Positions 27,591 through 40,559 are shown, numbered from the stretch's first letter. The stretch is DNA of 64,000 nt from Spongospora subterranea f. sp. subterranea (GCA_049724395.1 JAUGWO010000142.1:186001-250000), one strand, 5' to 3'. Program-made: numbers and translations. Notes: generated by a model from the letters alone, not told the origin.

Positions 27591-29243
27591 ATGGGTAAAG
27601 ATTACTATTCTATACTTGGAGTCAGTAAGAATGCGTCGGAAGACGAACTTAAAAAGGTTTTTTATCCCGTTCTCGGTCTCTGTTCTTAATGCAAGTGTTG
27701 AAAGCGTTTCCAGGCATATAGGAAGATGGCAATGAAATGGCATCCAGATAGTACGTAATGCCTTGCTGATTTTTAAAAACATTATTAATCAATTTTCTGC
27801 ATAGAAAATGCTGACAACCCGGAAGTTGTAAGTTGCTCGTGTTTACACTGGCGCGCGGTTCGTTGAACCCATTACTAGGCGAAAAAAAACTTTCAAGAAA
27901 TTGCAGAAGCTTATGAAGTCCTCAATGACAAGGATAAAAGAGCGGTATTCGACAGATATGGCGAAGAAGGATTAAAACAGGTATTACCTTCGTTCGGATT
28001 TATAACCAGATCTGAACGTTCCGATTTAGGGCGTTCCTGATGAATCAGGCGGACGATATGGAGGCGGATACACCTTCCGAGGTGAGAGAAATTATCCGTT
28101 CACGTTGCAGGGATTAATTTTGCTTCAGGCAATCCACAGGACATTTTCGAACAGTTATTCTCTGGTGGCTTTGGTGGCGGAGGCGGAGGATTTGAAGATT
28201 TGTTTATGGGGAGCGGATTTGGGGGCATGGGTGGACAGCAAAGGTACCGCTTGTTTCCTGTCTTTAAGCCTTGGTGTGGCAGAGAGTCAACAATTTATAC
28301 ATTTGATTTTATCGCCATTCGTAGCTGGAATTTGTTAATCGTTTTCTCAATTTAGGCGTGGAGGTCCAATGCCAGGATTCTCTTTTGGCGCTGGAGGTCC
28401 ATCGCATCAACGCACACAAAAACCAGAACAGCATATCACACAGGTTTTGTTTTTTGTTGTTATCTTGATTAAGGGTGGACTTCCTAATGCGAGTACCAGG
28501 TTCCAGTATCACTCGAAGACCTGTATAATGGCTTCAAAAAGAAGTTAGCTGTAACTCGGAAACGTCCTGCTCCTGATGGGAGGTCTGTCAGAGACGAGAA
28601 AACAGTACTAATAATTGATGGCCAACGGGGTTGGAAATCTGGGACAAAAGTAACGTTCGAGGTGAGTACAAAGATATTCACTGCCCTTTTTTTTTGGGTG
28701 AATTAAAGTTTAGTTCAGAATGAGGGTGATCAATATCCTGGAGGAATGGCAGGTGATCTGATCTTTGTTATCCAAGAAAAACCTCACGCTCGCTTCAAAA
28801 GAGAAGGTACGATTTTGCATCGTATTATCGTTCTGTGACACTCAATTTTTGTAGGAAACAACCTTGTGTATAAAGCGTCAATATCTCTGAAAGGGGCATT
28901 GTGTGGAACAACTATCGAAATTGTTACTCTTGATAGCAGAACCATCAAGGTAACTTTTGTTCTCTTTCAATTCAAGCAGCACAAACATGTAAGAATTTGA
29001 AAATTGACAATCTTGCATGCAGATGAAAACAGATGGAATCGTATCGCCTACCACAGTTAAATACATCAAAGGTGAGGGGATGCCAATTTCTCGCAGTCCC
29101 GAGAAAGGAGATTTAAAGGTATTATAAACTTGTTTTTTCGAAAATGTTATTATAATGTCCTGTAGGTTGAATTCGATATCAAATTTCCAAGGGATTTGTC
29201 AGAGAATGCCAAGATGCAACTTCGAAATGTATTGCCTGAGTGA
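27591..29243 (+). CDS. type II (class B) DnaJ/Hsp40 co-chaperone
   Basis: Stimulates Hsp70 ATPase and delivers substrate. From ATG 27591: J domain [31 protein letters not shown] with the essential HPD, then [20 protein letters not shown] and [10 protein letters not shown] Gly/Phe-rich region follows ([20 protein letters not shown]), with no CxxCxGxG zinc repeats, which makes it class B like DNAJB1/Sis1. Two C-terminal substrate domains follow: [35 protein letters not shown], then [37 protein letters not shown] and VEFDIKFP. It ends LRNVLPE without an EEVD-type tail. About nine short introns. Cytosolic, since no targeting signal is seen. Confidence 0.92.
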
Positions 29244-29363
29244 ATTTGCCAGTTTTATTATCGATATTCATATTAAACATTTGAGTATCATTGACGTATA
29301 GAATCTGGATGTGTTGCAATGCTTTTGTTTCAGCCTCAATAGTTTATCAAGCGTATACTGTCT

Positions 29364-30189
29364 TTATGCTAGATCTTGACCATAAGGCAACCATTGTCGA
29401 CAGGATGGCTTGCGACATCGACACCTTGTTCCTGACTGCTCTGTCACACTGCCATAAGAATACTCCAGACGTTCTCCCGGTGATATATCACTGGCTGCAA
29501 AAAAACCAATATGTCCTGGCGTCATTCGATCAATATAGATTACCTTTGTAATCATATTCGGTTCGCAACTATGATTGAAATATCTGTAATACACGGTAAA
29601 CTTTGATAAAGTGCCAACGAAACATGAGGAGGGCATACCGACTGATGTTGCCATGATATGTGGCATCTATATGCACCTCCCACGTCGTATACTCAACCGC
29701 ATGTAAGTTTTGACATATCAAGTTTTCAACGAAGGCAGTTGGAATTTTTTCAGCAATATTCAGTAAATAGTTCTGCGGCCGATTGAGGCGATGGCGAGAT
29801 TCAGCCTGGTCCCGGGAAAGAATCTCACCGATGTATTCAGAGATGAAGGCCCCAGCTGGTATCGATTCACAAGCTTCAACAGCTTTGCCTTTTTCTCCAT
29901 CGTCGATAATCTGAATTGCATATTTGCTTCCTTGTTGACTGATTCGGTTGACACATTTGTCATTGCAATTACACAAAGCATTGCACTCAAATAGAGGTTG
30001 CTTCTTGAGTAGATCTAAACGACCATCATCGTGGTACGATAACCCTTTTGATTGTATACACGAGCACGAGTCGATATTGTCCAAACAAGAGCCCTGGCAG
30101 GCACATCCGAATAGATGGCCGATATTACGAAGATTGCGATCTCCAGCGGAGGGATATAGCGATGTGGAAATCGTCTGAAATGGTATCAT
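29364..30189 (-). CDS. SUV39-like SET-domain histone H3K9 methyltransferase
   Basis: Would methylate histone H3 lysine 9 for heterochromatin. The pre-SET triangular zinc cluster is seen (FGCACQGSCLDNIDSCSC, ECNALCNCNDKCVNR). The SET domain follows: KGKAVEACESIPAGAFISEY, IGEIL, NYLLNIAEK, then after an intron the catalytic GNISRYFNHSCEPN, FFAASDISPGERLEYSYG, and the post-SET RCRCRKPSCRQWLP. Splicing CG|A restores the arginine before YFNHSC, so the active site looks intact. The annotated start is the ATG at 30189, but the frame continues open upstream to an acceptor-like CAG, so 5' exons, perhaps with a chromodomain, may exist in 30200-30480. The 3' end faces the DnaJ gene about 120 bp away. 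Confidence 0.85.
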
Positions 30190-30584
30190 CTCATTTTGTT
30201 GACAAATTGACTCGGTTTTGCCACACTGTCATGACAACCGAACACACAGATCTCAAAGGGCCAGTATTCCCATGAGGACGATAGCGCACACAGACTGCGT
30301 AGAAACCCGTATGTAGCCATAGATTGATCGGATCAGATATCTCGAAAATGCATCTTTGTTAGAACAATATGGTACAATTAACAAAGAAGACTTCAAATAT
30401 ATGTTTTCAACAATCTTGCTATTTTGTACGGTATATTGTATTTTAACTAAGAATTCAGAGCAAAGTCGAGATCTCAAACACTAAACGCAACCAACTCTTT
30501 GTCGATAAACAAACTGGCAAGTAGTTGAATTCATCTACCAATTTGTAAGCAGACGTCGAAACATGGATTCGAAAACATTATAAC

Positions 30585-30788
30585 TCACGACCTTCGTGGA
30601 GAAAACATTTTGTTTGGATAATTACCCCAGTTTGTTGGACGTGGGCGTGGGCCGTCCAACCATGTGCTATGCAGCCTCCACTTGGGTACACTGAGAATAT
30701 TGCGAACCATTTTGGGATTTTCGTCGGAAGTAACAATTGCGTTGCGTGCGGCCTCGTATCGTCTCCGGTTATGGACACAGAGTGACAC
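30585..30788 (-). CDS. unrecognised small exon or gene
   Basis: A minus frame encodes ...ENPKMVRNILSVPKW then HSTWLDGPRPRPTNWG and NYPNKMFSPRRS before its stop at 30585. The composition is basic and aromatic, like small mitochondrial proteins, but I recognise no family. There is no ATG at the beginning of the open frame, so either the inner ATG is used or an upstream exon is spliced on. It lies in the gap between the SET and Swi3 genes. Confidence 0.3.
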   Translation of the reverse strand: MSLCVHNRRRYEAARNAIVTSDENPKMVRNILSVPKWRLHSTWLDGPRPRPTNWGNYPNKMFSPRRS

Positions 30789-31073
30789 AGATCTTCCCCT
30801 TCTTTAGTCCTGAGTCCTGACTACACCGGGACCATCACTCCGAATCATCATCATTGATTATTGCGGCGCCGTATCTTTTGGTCCAAAACTGCTCGAGTAG
30901 TTAGGGGGGCCGGGGCCTTTTCAAACTTTTCGCCCACCGCCTTCCTGCAACGAAATTACCCGATAAATTAGTTGCATTGTAGAAAACCGAAGCTAGCTTA
31001 TTCCAACAATGGTTGATTTCGAATGTGACAGGGTTTTAGGGATTGTTATCCCCAGGAGGAGGTCTTTATCGTC

Positions 31074-34000
31074 ATGGACGATGGGGCTAACCCAAGGCCG
31101 ATTTCGCAGCGCATTACGCCACCGCATATTGTAAGAAAATTACTCCATCTTGACCGCATTGGCATTTTTTCCGATCATCTGAATTTTGCTGTGGTTTTTC
31201 AGTTAATTCAGCTTCGGGCAATTCGGCAAACGTTAGTAGATTCTGATATCGTAGTATCGTCGTACAGTGCTTTGCAGCTGGGTAGCTTTCTCTTTCGATT
31301 AGAAGATCTCCAGGCTAATTACCCTGTTAAATTGCCATGGAATTTGCTGAATGATTTTTCGGTGGATGGAGGGGCTCAAATAATTTTATCAACAATGCTG
31401 AGATACGCATCAGTTAGTTACCATGCTCTGGTTTACACTGTGTCTGCTAATGTATGTCAGGAACAAGGCTGGTCGTCGCTTGAGCTGGACCAATCCTCTT
31501 TTGGTAATCTCTTACCAGTATTGTTAGAGGCAATAGCCCCGTTACGGTCGTTTCCTCAAATATATATCTGTCCAAGTATTCCCGCTCCACAATTTGAATC
31601 TTTAACCAACTCCATCATCCGTCTACAAGGAACGTTGGTTGATCTTTCGCGTGCTACACACGTATGCTTCATTGTGATTGCAATGATCAAGGGCTTATTC
31701 TTTGTCTGTCGCAGATTATCGACATGGGTCACCAGGTTTTCGGTGATGATTCCCCAGCTTTTCGTATTGTAGCCAAGACCCCCACGTTTGCGTTAGTGCA
31801 TCAGTCGAAACATACACGCTTCAATAGGCGCTGGGTTCCTATAAAAGAGGTACCGTCTGATACTGTGGACGACAGCGCTATCACGATCCCTTCTCCTGAT
31901 GATCCAGTCAGAGTGGTATGACTAAATTAAACGTCTAGGTTATTGTAGCGGCTAAACCCAACCCAATCTAGTCTCCACAATGGATCACCGATTCATTGCA
32001 ATCCAATGAATGGCTTGATGAACGCGATTTTGTGTTATCTGATGAAGATCCATCAATCATTCGGCTTACTAAAAAAAACGGATCTTTTGCGATTCAGAGT
32101 ATATCGGGTAAGGAATATTCTTGACGAGACGCTTCTGCTTAAAAATGTTTTGTCCATTATAGGCCCAATTGTTAAAGGGTCTCCTGAAGGTAACAACTAC
32201 TTGAACTTCAACCACAGCTTTGTAATTCTGTTACAGGTGTGGGTGCTGCTCCCTCCAAAAAGCGAAGATCCTCTCTCGTAATTGCCGATAAACAACAGAC
32301 TTTGAAAAGAATACGTGCTTCTTCTCCACCAGTAAAATTCCACGTCTGATCCTACAACCGTTTCATGATCGTTACATATGCATTAGGCTTCAGCTGTTGA
32401 TGGGAGCGAGAGACATCCATTGGATGATGAATCCATCTCACATTATCCTGTCAAGAAGTTTTTTCAACAAAAACCCACCTCGGTAATGTGCTCCAGGGTT
32501 TAACTGTGATTACAATGAACGTATTGGTTCTGTTTCTAGATTGATGACGAGTTTCCGTACCATGGATCGTTAATGGTCCCTGTCGTCGCCAAGGATGAAC
32601 CGAAACCCTCGTTCCCGACTATCATTCCATGCTATTCAACATGGTTTTCATTTAATTCAATCCATGCCAATGAAAAAAAGTCTTTGCATGAATTATTTTC
32701 TTCTGGTGAAAATATTGAGCCGCTGTACATGGTTTGTAGCGCTTAACCTTCCTTGATTCACGTTACCTAATAAGGCTTCAGCAACAACGAAACTTTATCG
32801 TGAATGCCTACAGGGCGAACCCTCGCGTTCATCTTTCTGCTACTGCTTGCCGGAAAATGATTGCTGTAAGATTCGTAAACTTTCCAAATATGTCTGAGAT
32901 CAAACTATCCTCGCTTGGGTTTTTAGGGTGACGTCGTCTCATTGATTAGAATCCATAATTTTCTAGAGCAATGGGGAATTATTAACTACCATGTTGATCC
33001 TGGTTCTCTACCGCAATATAGTGTTGGTTCTAGTTGATATTTTTCATTTTCGTTATTTTCAAATAATATATATCTAGGGTCCTGGTAATGCAGCTTTCAA
33101 TGTTCCTGATGTATATGTCCATTCACCATATTCAGGTGTTAAAAAGTTATCTGGTAATTTCAACCAATATGTAAATATCTTATTGTCTTGCTGATTACCC
33201 ACAGGTAACAATAATTCGATCCCAGAACCAACTTGGGACCAGTCTGAGCTGGTTGCCTTACTTAATGCAGTTTCCGAATTCGGTGAAGACTGGAGGTCTG
33301 TAGCTGAGGTGATTTCCGCGATATTTTGTTATTCTTATCGAATGTTGAGATCGTGCTAGGCCGTTGGAAATAGTAAAACTGCAGAACAGTGTGTTCAACA
33401 GTTTCTACGTATTCCACTTGAAGTGTGTTCTAGCCCTTCGGCCCAGTCTGGCAGTTTTCCCAACATAATGTTGGCTGAAAGAGATGCGGATTTAATGTTG
33501 CCTTTCAAAGACAGCGCCCACAGCCTATTAAATGGTGTGACGCTTTTGGCTGCTTTAACTCCTCCTGAATCCGTTCTTGGTACTTACAGTTCTCATCGCA
33601 TATTTGTCTTGTACTGACATTCATTGGAAGGAGCTGCTGCTCCCCAGGGCGCTGAGCCTTCTACAGATGGAATGCAGATCGATAATGGTGATAGCGCGGA
33701 CATCACAGTAGGTATGATAGTTAGGATTCCTCATTTTGGAACTGGGATCGTGCTGCCGCCAGCCAGGTACATCATGTTTTCGTCAACCCCGTTGTTGTAC
33801 TTGACATTTCGTTAAGATCCGACGGAATCGTGAGCATAAAGCTTCCATTTGGCGTAGTTCATTCTCCTGTTGACGAGGTAGTTCCTGTGGTAAGATTCTG
33901 TCATTTTTTCATATATCATATCAAAATTTACGTTGTCTCCCAGATTGATGAATTACCACTACCTGATACGACGTCGCCTAGAGTTTTGCAAGCTATTTCT

Positions 34001-34350
34001 CAATCGTGTATGATGTCAGCAGCAATTCGAGCGAAAGAGGTGTCTAACGCAGAAGCTAAGAACATTCTCTCATTGATTGGAGAGTTGGTAGAAACCCAAA
34101 TGAAAAAAGTAGAGATTAAATTAAAGCAGTTTGATGAGGTTCAAATTGTGTTATCAAGGTAAGATCTATCCTCGTAATGTTTATCTTCAAGTGTTAATCC
34201 AGTTCACTACGACTCAGGCAGCGAGAACTCATTGAACAAGCTCGGCAAGAAGTGTTCGCCGAGCGCATCGAATTAGCCCATGCCAGAATGAAGCTAGCGC
34301 ATTCAGTGTCAATACCGTCTGAATCAGCAATGTCCCCTACAAACACATAA
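31074..34350 (+). CDS. Swi3/Rsc8/SMARCC subunit of SWI/SNF-type remodeller
   Basis: Scaffold subunit of nucleosome-remodelling complexes. ATG 31074 begins an N-terminal region matching the SMARCC N-terminal module ([29 protein letters not shown]). The SWIRM domain lies near 32620-33030: [74 protein letters not shown] domain follows near 33220-33420 ([47 protein letters not shown]). A C-terminal coiled coil ([18 protein letters not shown] to [20 protein letters not shown]) precedes the stop at 34350. About a dozen short introns. Nuclear. Its 3' end overlaps or abuts an unrecognised minus-strand gene. Confidence 0.9.
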
Positions 34351-34930
34351 TCGATAAATAATCCATTCTAGTTAAATGTTTTCCCGCCTTTCCCCAAAGA
34401 ACATTCTTGATCCACTGGTTTGGAAGAGCTTTCATAATGTTGGTCATACAATGTTGTAGTGTCACGATGCGCAGCGATTTTTGTTAGATTGTCCAAGTTT
34501 GTGCTGACTTACCGACAGATTTTGGCACGTCCAGCAGCGATTCGATGTTTTTGTTTGGGGATTGTTTTTGCATGTAATTTGCGTCTGTAGCCAGTTCTTT
34601 GTCGTGCTTGAAAAAAAGAAAATACAAACGCTTTTTGTCGAACATGATTCGGAACCTCGCATGCGTCGTCAAGTAAAATCTATACCATAAAAAGCAGGGC
34701 TAGCTATTACTAGGGTTTCAAAATGTATTGAGCGCGATCTTCGCGAGTTCTTTGACGCCCTGTTGAACGGCCATTTTTTGACGAACTGGATTGGAATCGG
34801 ATCGACCATCATTGGCAGAGTTTCAGTCAGATGCCCTAGTCTGACTCGACCTTGTTTTTTTTCTTCGGGGGATAGTCTAATCACGGTGTGGATCGCATTT
34901 CTAACTTCCCATTTGTGGTAAAGGATCTGC
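34337..34930 (-). CDS. unrecognised spliced gene
   Basis: Minus-strand coding sequence is likely but its family is not recognised. An exon ending near 34680 reads YHKWEVRNAIHTVIRLSPEE, then RVRLGHLTETLPMMVDPIPI and KWPFNRASKNSRRSRSIHFE. A second exon has ARFRIMFDKKRLYFLFFKHD then ANYMQKQSPNKNIESLLDVP, followed by a clear donor GTAAGT. A third exon may read ALPNQWIKNVLWGKAGKHLT and stop at 34337, which would overlap the last bases of the Swi3 gene. The first exon has no ATG, so upstream exons are expected. Very basic protein; function unknown. Joins are tentative. Confidence 0.4.
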
Positions 34931-35339
34931 AGTACAGGCTGATACTCACAAAATCAAGTCAAACACTCTCGAGATTATGGTGATATGTAGCAGGGTACGG
35001 GGGAAGCTTCGTAATCGATACTAGATCTTCTTATCGATCCTTAAGCGCCACGAACAGTGACCCAGACAATCATTTGTCCTCCGCTCTTGAAAGGGGAATG
35101 ATAATCACGAACCCGTTGGAAATTCCTCAAACCTAGATGTTTAATTGACAGGTTTTCTTTACAAGAAGCGACGCTCAGCAATATCGATGTTTTCAGCGCA
35201 GCGGTCAGGTCTTTACTCCCAGGATAAACAACAATCGCATATCTGGCAAGATAAAATTACGGGGATTGCCCCTTGTTCCCGTCCACTTTGGTAGATTTAG
35301 TTGCTGATACCTGCCTGGCCACTATGGTAATGGCTACTG

Positions 35340-36060
35340 TAGAATCGTACTCGGCCATGTTTTTCCCTTAAGAGAATCATCACGTGGACTTCTAATAACG
35401 CTTATGGCCAAGTCACAATCCTATGTGACATCAGACATGACTGTTGTGATGGGTGGAAACAAGGTCCAACTCGCAAACTAATTTGTCTCACTCATTACGT
35501 AAAGGGGCCGAATCGCATTATCGGTCAAATCTAGGGTTGGTGACCAAGTCGTATTCCATATGACCATAGCATTTACTAGGAATGGCCAAATCGCATCATA
35601 ATCATGACTGTTGCGATTGGTGAAACGAATACGGCCAAGTCGCAATTTAATTGGGCATACCCGTTACAAAGAACGGCAACCTTGGCCATGCCTGGTAACG
35701 AGTATGGTCGCCACGTCACAAACCATTTGGTCATAACCATCACTAGGAAGTGTCAGCGACTGATTCAAATCGCTTCAGCGGATCGAATCAACGTCTGAGG
35801 GTAGTAACGAATATGGCCAAGTCACAGGGTGGTAACGAATGTGGCCATGCCACAGGGGGTAACGAATATAACCATGCCAGGTAACGATATATAGCCATGC
35901 CACAGGGTGGTAACGAATGTGGCTGGCCAAATCGCACCCCATAGGTCATGACTGTTGTAATCGGGTGGTTACGAGCTCTGCCAAGTCGAAATCCACGTCT
36001 AGTGGCCAGCCCCATGTGGTAACGAGTAATGCCAAGTTGGGACATGCCCATCGACAGCGA
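35340..36060. repeat. field of degenerate repeats around TAACGAATATGGCCAAGTCA
   Basis: The core TAACGAAT(A/G)TGGCCAAGTCACA recurs many times in variant form, closest between 35810 and 35930, where units of about 24-31 bp follow one another (GGGTGGTAACGAATGTGGCC). Looser copies with CATGACTGTTGTGAT extend back to about 35340. No coding frame fits. It lies upstream of the tyrosinase gene. Confidence 0.75.
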
Positions 36061-36615
36061 TCCCAGTGGGGTACGACCAGGCATGAAGATCTCCCGGTAA
36101 ACCAATGGTAGCTTCATGTTGGCGGTTACAAAATAATCATTACCTTTCTTGGCAACACTCGTGAACCATGACCATTCGTATCCAATGGGTTGCCCCTCTT
36201 TTTTAATTCTGATGCAAAGATATCGGTTTGTGTGGGTTGTTGCAATGGTCAGCCATGGAAATCGAACAATGTCTGAGTCATATTTTTAAAGCGATATCAA
36301 ACCCATCTTGATCTGAAGAAGGTGCGGGAGATAAAATATATATATATAAACGTCTTGTTCCTCGATTCTAAGGGACATGTGCAGTTTGTGTTTCGAATGA
36401 TGATGATAAACCCTACAATAATTTGAGTTGCGGATGCCAACCTTGGGCAATACAATCTTATGTGAGTGAGTCAACTCAGCCCATTCAATAAAACCGTTTT
36501 TCCTGAATTATTTTTATAATCTGATAGAAATTGGAGTAAGTATTTAATAATAATTAATCGCTCGCTGGCATCATCAGCCGCTTAATATTTACGACCTCTG
36601 TCAAACCTGAACCCG

Positions 36616-38171
36616 ATGGAGAAATCACCCTCGGTTCGATTCCTATCCATGATGGCTGTGGCGGCGGTTCTGTTCGTCAACGTCGCCATAGGGGCACGCC
36701 AAGAGATCAACAGCCTCTCAGCCGACGATCTGCAGTTGTTCCGGGACAACATGGCCAGAATACAGCAATCGGGGGAATTCATGGAGATTGCGATGGATCA
36801 TGGGATTCCCAACGCGTATTGCCCTCACGGTTCCAACAAGTTCCTGATCTGGTATTGGAAACTCGGCTACGTTGGGGGGATTCGGTTGGGTCTGACGATG
36901 GTCGAACAGGCATAGGCGATTCCTGCAAAGAATGGAGGTCGCGTTGAACTTTTCCTTACCGTACTGGGATTGGACCAAAGGCAACGGGATTCCCAAGGCG
37001 TTATCGGCCCGAACATATGTCAACGCTGCTGGACAAAAAACCAAGAACCCGTTGTATTCGGGGCAAAAATACGGTACGAGATTGGCAATGTCACCAGACG
37101 AAATGGATTAGTGGAACTGGATTAGGTGGTGGATCAACGGTTCGGCAACCAATCAGGGATTTCGGCCCGGGACAGCTATCTAATCAAGGTGCGTCTCGGG
37201 TGTGATAATGGGCCAGTTTCTGATTCGGTGCTGATATATGTGATGGTTTTACAGTGAACATGGCCATGTCCAAGACCGACTTCATCGAGTTCTCGAGCAT
37301 CGTCGAGGGCGCTCATAACGATATCCATGGTGACATCGGTGGGGATATGAACACGCTCGATTTCTCATCGTATGATCCAGTATTCTGTGAGGATTTCAGA
37401 GGACCTTTCATTGACGTCTGCTAATTTTGGTGGGCGGTCGCTGATGGTTTAGGGCTCCACCATATGAACTGCGATCGAATCTGGTATCGATGGCAACGGC
37501 GGAACAAGTTCGCCATTTACCCGGACGACGCGCGCGACGTGATGGCGGATTCCCTTGGGGAGTTCATGGGGGAAGCAATGATTGCCGACCTGTCGGGATG
37601 GACGTCGTCGTCGAATCCGCCTCTGGCCGATGGACAGCCGATCATGAACAAGAATGGCGAGCTGAGTACGAAGGAGACGCCGCCCGGCCAGAAACAGTTC
37701 ACGGTTCTGGAAGACGATCACAAATCCGGGAACTTTTCCCATGGCCGCGTGAACACGTCGCTAACTTGGCCATTGGGCCATATGCACTCGATCCGCGCCC
37801 CGCTCCAAATCGAGGAGAACATCCCTGACGACAATAGCACGTGGACCGAATCGGACAGCCCATCCTATCGGGTCAGACCGCGAGTCGTCATGGCGCTATT
37901 GGACATGGCCTCCAGTCGGGAAGCCCTGCGGGTCGAGATCCTGCTGAAAGGCGTGATGATCGCCTGGGTCAACGTATTCGGTATGGGAAAAAGCGGGATG
38001 AACTACACGATCGATAGACCGGTCGATATCACCCAACCATATCACGATGTGCTCAAGGAATGCGAGTTGGGTCAGGTCAGGGATCATATCGTGTTCAACA
38101 CGATCAACCTGACGACGGGGGCGATCACCAATACCGAGTATGACATTGGAATGGCACCGATGATGTTCTGA
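36616..38171 (+). CDS. secreted tyrosinase (type 3 copper oxidase)
   Basis: Oxidises monophenols or catechols with a binuclear copper site, as in melanin formation. Four introns (36852-36909, 37074-37125, 37189-37254, 37387-37452) give an in-phase product of 437 residues. The N-terminus is a signal peptide (FLSMMAVAAVLFVNVAIGA). CuA ligands: MDHGIPNAYCPHGSNKF and FLIWHRRFLQRMEVAL, then LPYWDW. The cysteine in CPH is placed like the thioether-forming cysteine of fungal tyrosinases. CuB ligands: GAHNDIHGDIGGDM and DPVFWLHHMNCDRIWYRWQ. All six copper histidines are present. The remaining 230 residues resemble the C-terminal beta domain that shields the active site in proenzymes. Potential N-glycosylation sites occur. 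Isolated gene with no melanin-pathway neighbours seen. Confidence 0.9.
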
Positions 38172-38371
38172 ACAAACACCACAATCCAGACAATTGCGAA
38201 ACTGTAATAACTAAAGATTATTGGAATTTCTTGGCGAAAACAAAACTTCCCGAGATTGATAACAAATCATTTATTCTCCTATATATTATACCAGGAGGAG
38301 TGATTTATTCCTTGAATATTATTATTATTATTATTATAGTTATATTTTAAAGGTGACGACGACGGTGATAA
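38172..38371. other. short AT-rich convergent 3' region with ATT microsatellite
   Basis: Separates the tyrosinase stop from the kinase stop. It contains a run of TTA/ATT triplets at about 38318-38337 and no gene. Confidence 0.7.
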
Positions 38372-40552
38372 TCAAGCGCCCATAACGGGCTCAGGTTGAT
38401 ACTGATCGATTAGATGTGCTAGGTCGGGACACGGCCACGACCTAGCCATAGACGATGTCGCCGCCACAACCTGATCGGCTTTCGGTCGTAATGCAGGATC
38501 GGGCGACAGCATCGACATGATCAGCGACGATAGGGCCTGATTTGCCAACCACAATCAGCCATCAACCCAAGACACAAAACACAATATTCCAAACCGGGTC
38601 GCAAAACTCAAGATATCTCGATGCGCTAGTTCCATCACGAAGCGAATGCCATGCTGGGCCAGTACTCGGCAGTTCCAGCTGTGCATGAAGCTCTAGAGCT
38701 AGTATTCCCAGCGAAAATAAATCAGCAGCGGCCGCCATCTGAAGTCACTGTTTAGGGCTACCCCTGAAGATGGCGAAACAATTGTACAAACGCCGACCGT
38801 TTCCTCCCGTAGAGAATAGCCTCCTCTGAACAACTCTGGGGCAACATATCGGCTGTCGCCTTCATGTACATCCAGATCACTATCCTTCTCTAGTGGAAAT
38901 CTTATGCACTAATACAGCCAATCAGATAGCAATGACGCAACGACAGCAAACACGAACCTGTCCAAAATCGGCAATCTTTAACAACCCGTAACTTGCAATC
39001 AGGATGTTATCGGGTTTTATACTGAACATGAACAAGTTGAGCATATTACGATGAGCAGATGACAGTTGCGACTATTACTCGAGGTGGACAACGCCATGAC
39101 TGTGAATATGGGATAAACCTTGCGCTATTTGCCACATGCAGTTTATGATAAAACCTGTGATGATAATACAGTTAGTTGGGGGTTTTGAATGAAATTGCCG
39201 ATTGGCGAAACTTACCGGTATTTAATACCGAACTGCCGTCATCGGACATATCAAAGAGAAAATCCGATAAACTCGACTTGCATAACTCCATTTGTATAAA
39301 TAGATGACCTGCGACTGTTAAAGAGTGATGTCAAAACCGCAGGATAATACAACTAACCTTGCTCTTGCCATGCCCTATGGTATTCAATGACGTGCTCGTT
39401 CAAAGGAATCCGCCTTAAAGCATGGACCTCTCTTAGATAAGATTCCCTGTATCCAAATATGAATTCACAGATCATTCCCTAATCGAAAAAGAGCTAAACA
39501 CCTGTCCTTTAGCCCTCTAAACGGCTTTTTGCTACGTTTCAAAGCATATGGACGATGGTCAACTCGGCTAATCGCCCTACACACCTGGAGAAGCAGCAAC
39601 GTTCAGGACCAACACGGAAGTTGCAGTTGAGTCAAACGTCGAACAGTAATTTTAGGCGCATTAGCGAAAAAAAAATACTCCTATGAAAACTCCTATTCAC
39701 CTGATAGAAATGGCCGTCCCCGACTATTCGAAGATCGTAAAAATCCTTCATGAATAAATGCTTATGAAGATCCTGCATGGGCATAAATTCGTGATTAAAT
39801 CGATATTTGGCTACGTTTCGGCATGGGGAGCGGGCAACATACATGACCATAGTTCGACGTAGCGTCTAGTTGCATCTCCTCGTACAAGGAATTCAGGGCT
39901 GTGGACGACCAAAGTGCTGCACGATGACGAGGAACAGGCGTCACTGTGTGAACCGAGCGCTGCCTGGTTGCAGGAGAAACACACGTTGGACTCGGTACTG
40001 GTGAATGTGCTACGATCCTGGCACTAACCTGGCTAATCGAGGAGTCTTCTTCTGCACCTTATCCTCATCAAACATTGTCAGGTCCGGAGTCATTGATTTG
40101 GCGATAATCTTCGTTTGAGAACAGGGCGTTTCGGGCGACAACAAATTCGAGGATCGACGGATCCTTTGATGTTCAAGAGAAAGCCGCGGCCGTGCACGTA
40201 TATGATCATCAGATTCCTTAGGAGTATTCTGGTCGACCGGAGTAATAAATTCTACAAGGTGTTGAGTTGAAACCCGGTGACGTTCGATGAACACGAATCC
40301 TGTACCGATATCATCAAGGTGAGGTAAAGGAATGGAATTCGGACGAGACCACGACGGTTGCTGGTCATCATCCTGAAAATTCAGACGCTGTGCACATCTA
40401 TTGGCGTGCGCTAACGATGTTGGTACAATGATTGGGGATGATAACGCAACACGCTTGCTGCCCGAGCCCATCAAGGAGAGTACCGGGGGCGGGCTCTCGG
40501 CCCATGGATGAAACCGCATAGCCGACAGGTTGGCGGCCTTGTCCATGACCAT
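38372..40552 (-). CDS. Wee1/Myt1-like protein kinase
   Basis: A Wee1-family kinase; family members restrain mitotic entry by inhibitory tyrosine phosphorylation of CDK1. From ATG 40552 a 180-residue Ser/Pro-rich N-terminal region precedes the kinase. Kinase motifs in order: glycine-loop DLRIVGDGHFYQV, the Wee1 hallmark YALKRSKKPFRG with the ATP lysine, REVHALRRIPLNEHVIEYHR, HLFIQMELC, then the catalytic loop HLDIKPDNILIA formed across an intron. Then KIADFGQ in place of DFG-M/L, EGDSRYVAPELFRG as in Wee1, ADLFSLGILALEL, LPSTGPAWHSLRDG, and MLSPDPALRPKA. All catalytic residues look present. Terminal stop at 38372. The upstream open frame to 40759 lacks an ATG and is probably leader. Confidence 0.87.
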
Positions 40553-40559
40553 AAGAGGT

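Noticed and set aside
35810-35930. Regular short repeats that could suggest a CRISPR array
   Set aside because: The units are contiguous and degenerate without unique spacers, the DNA is eukaryotic, and no cas genes are present.
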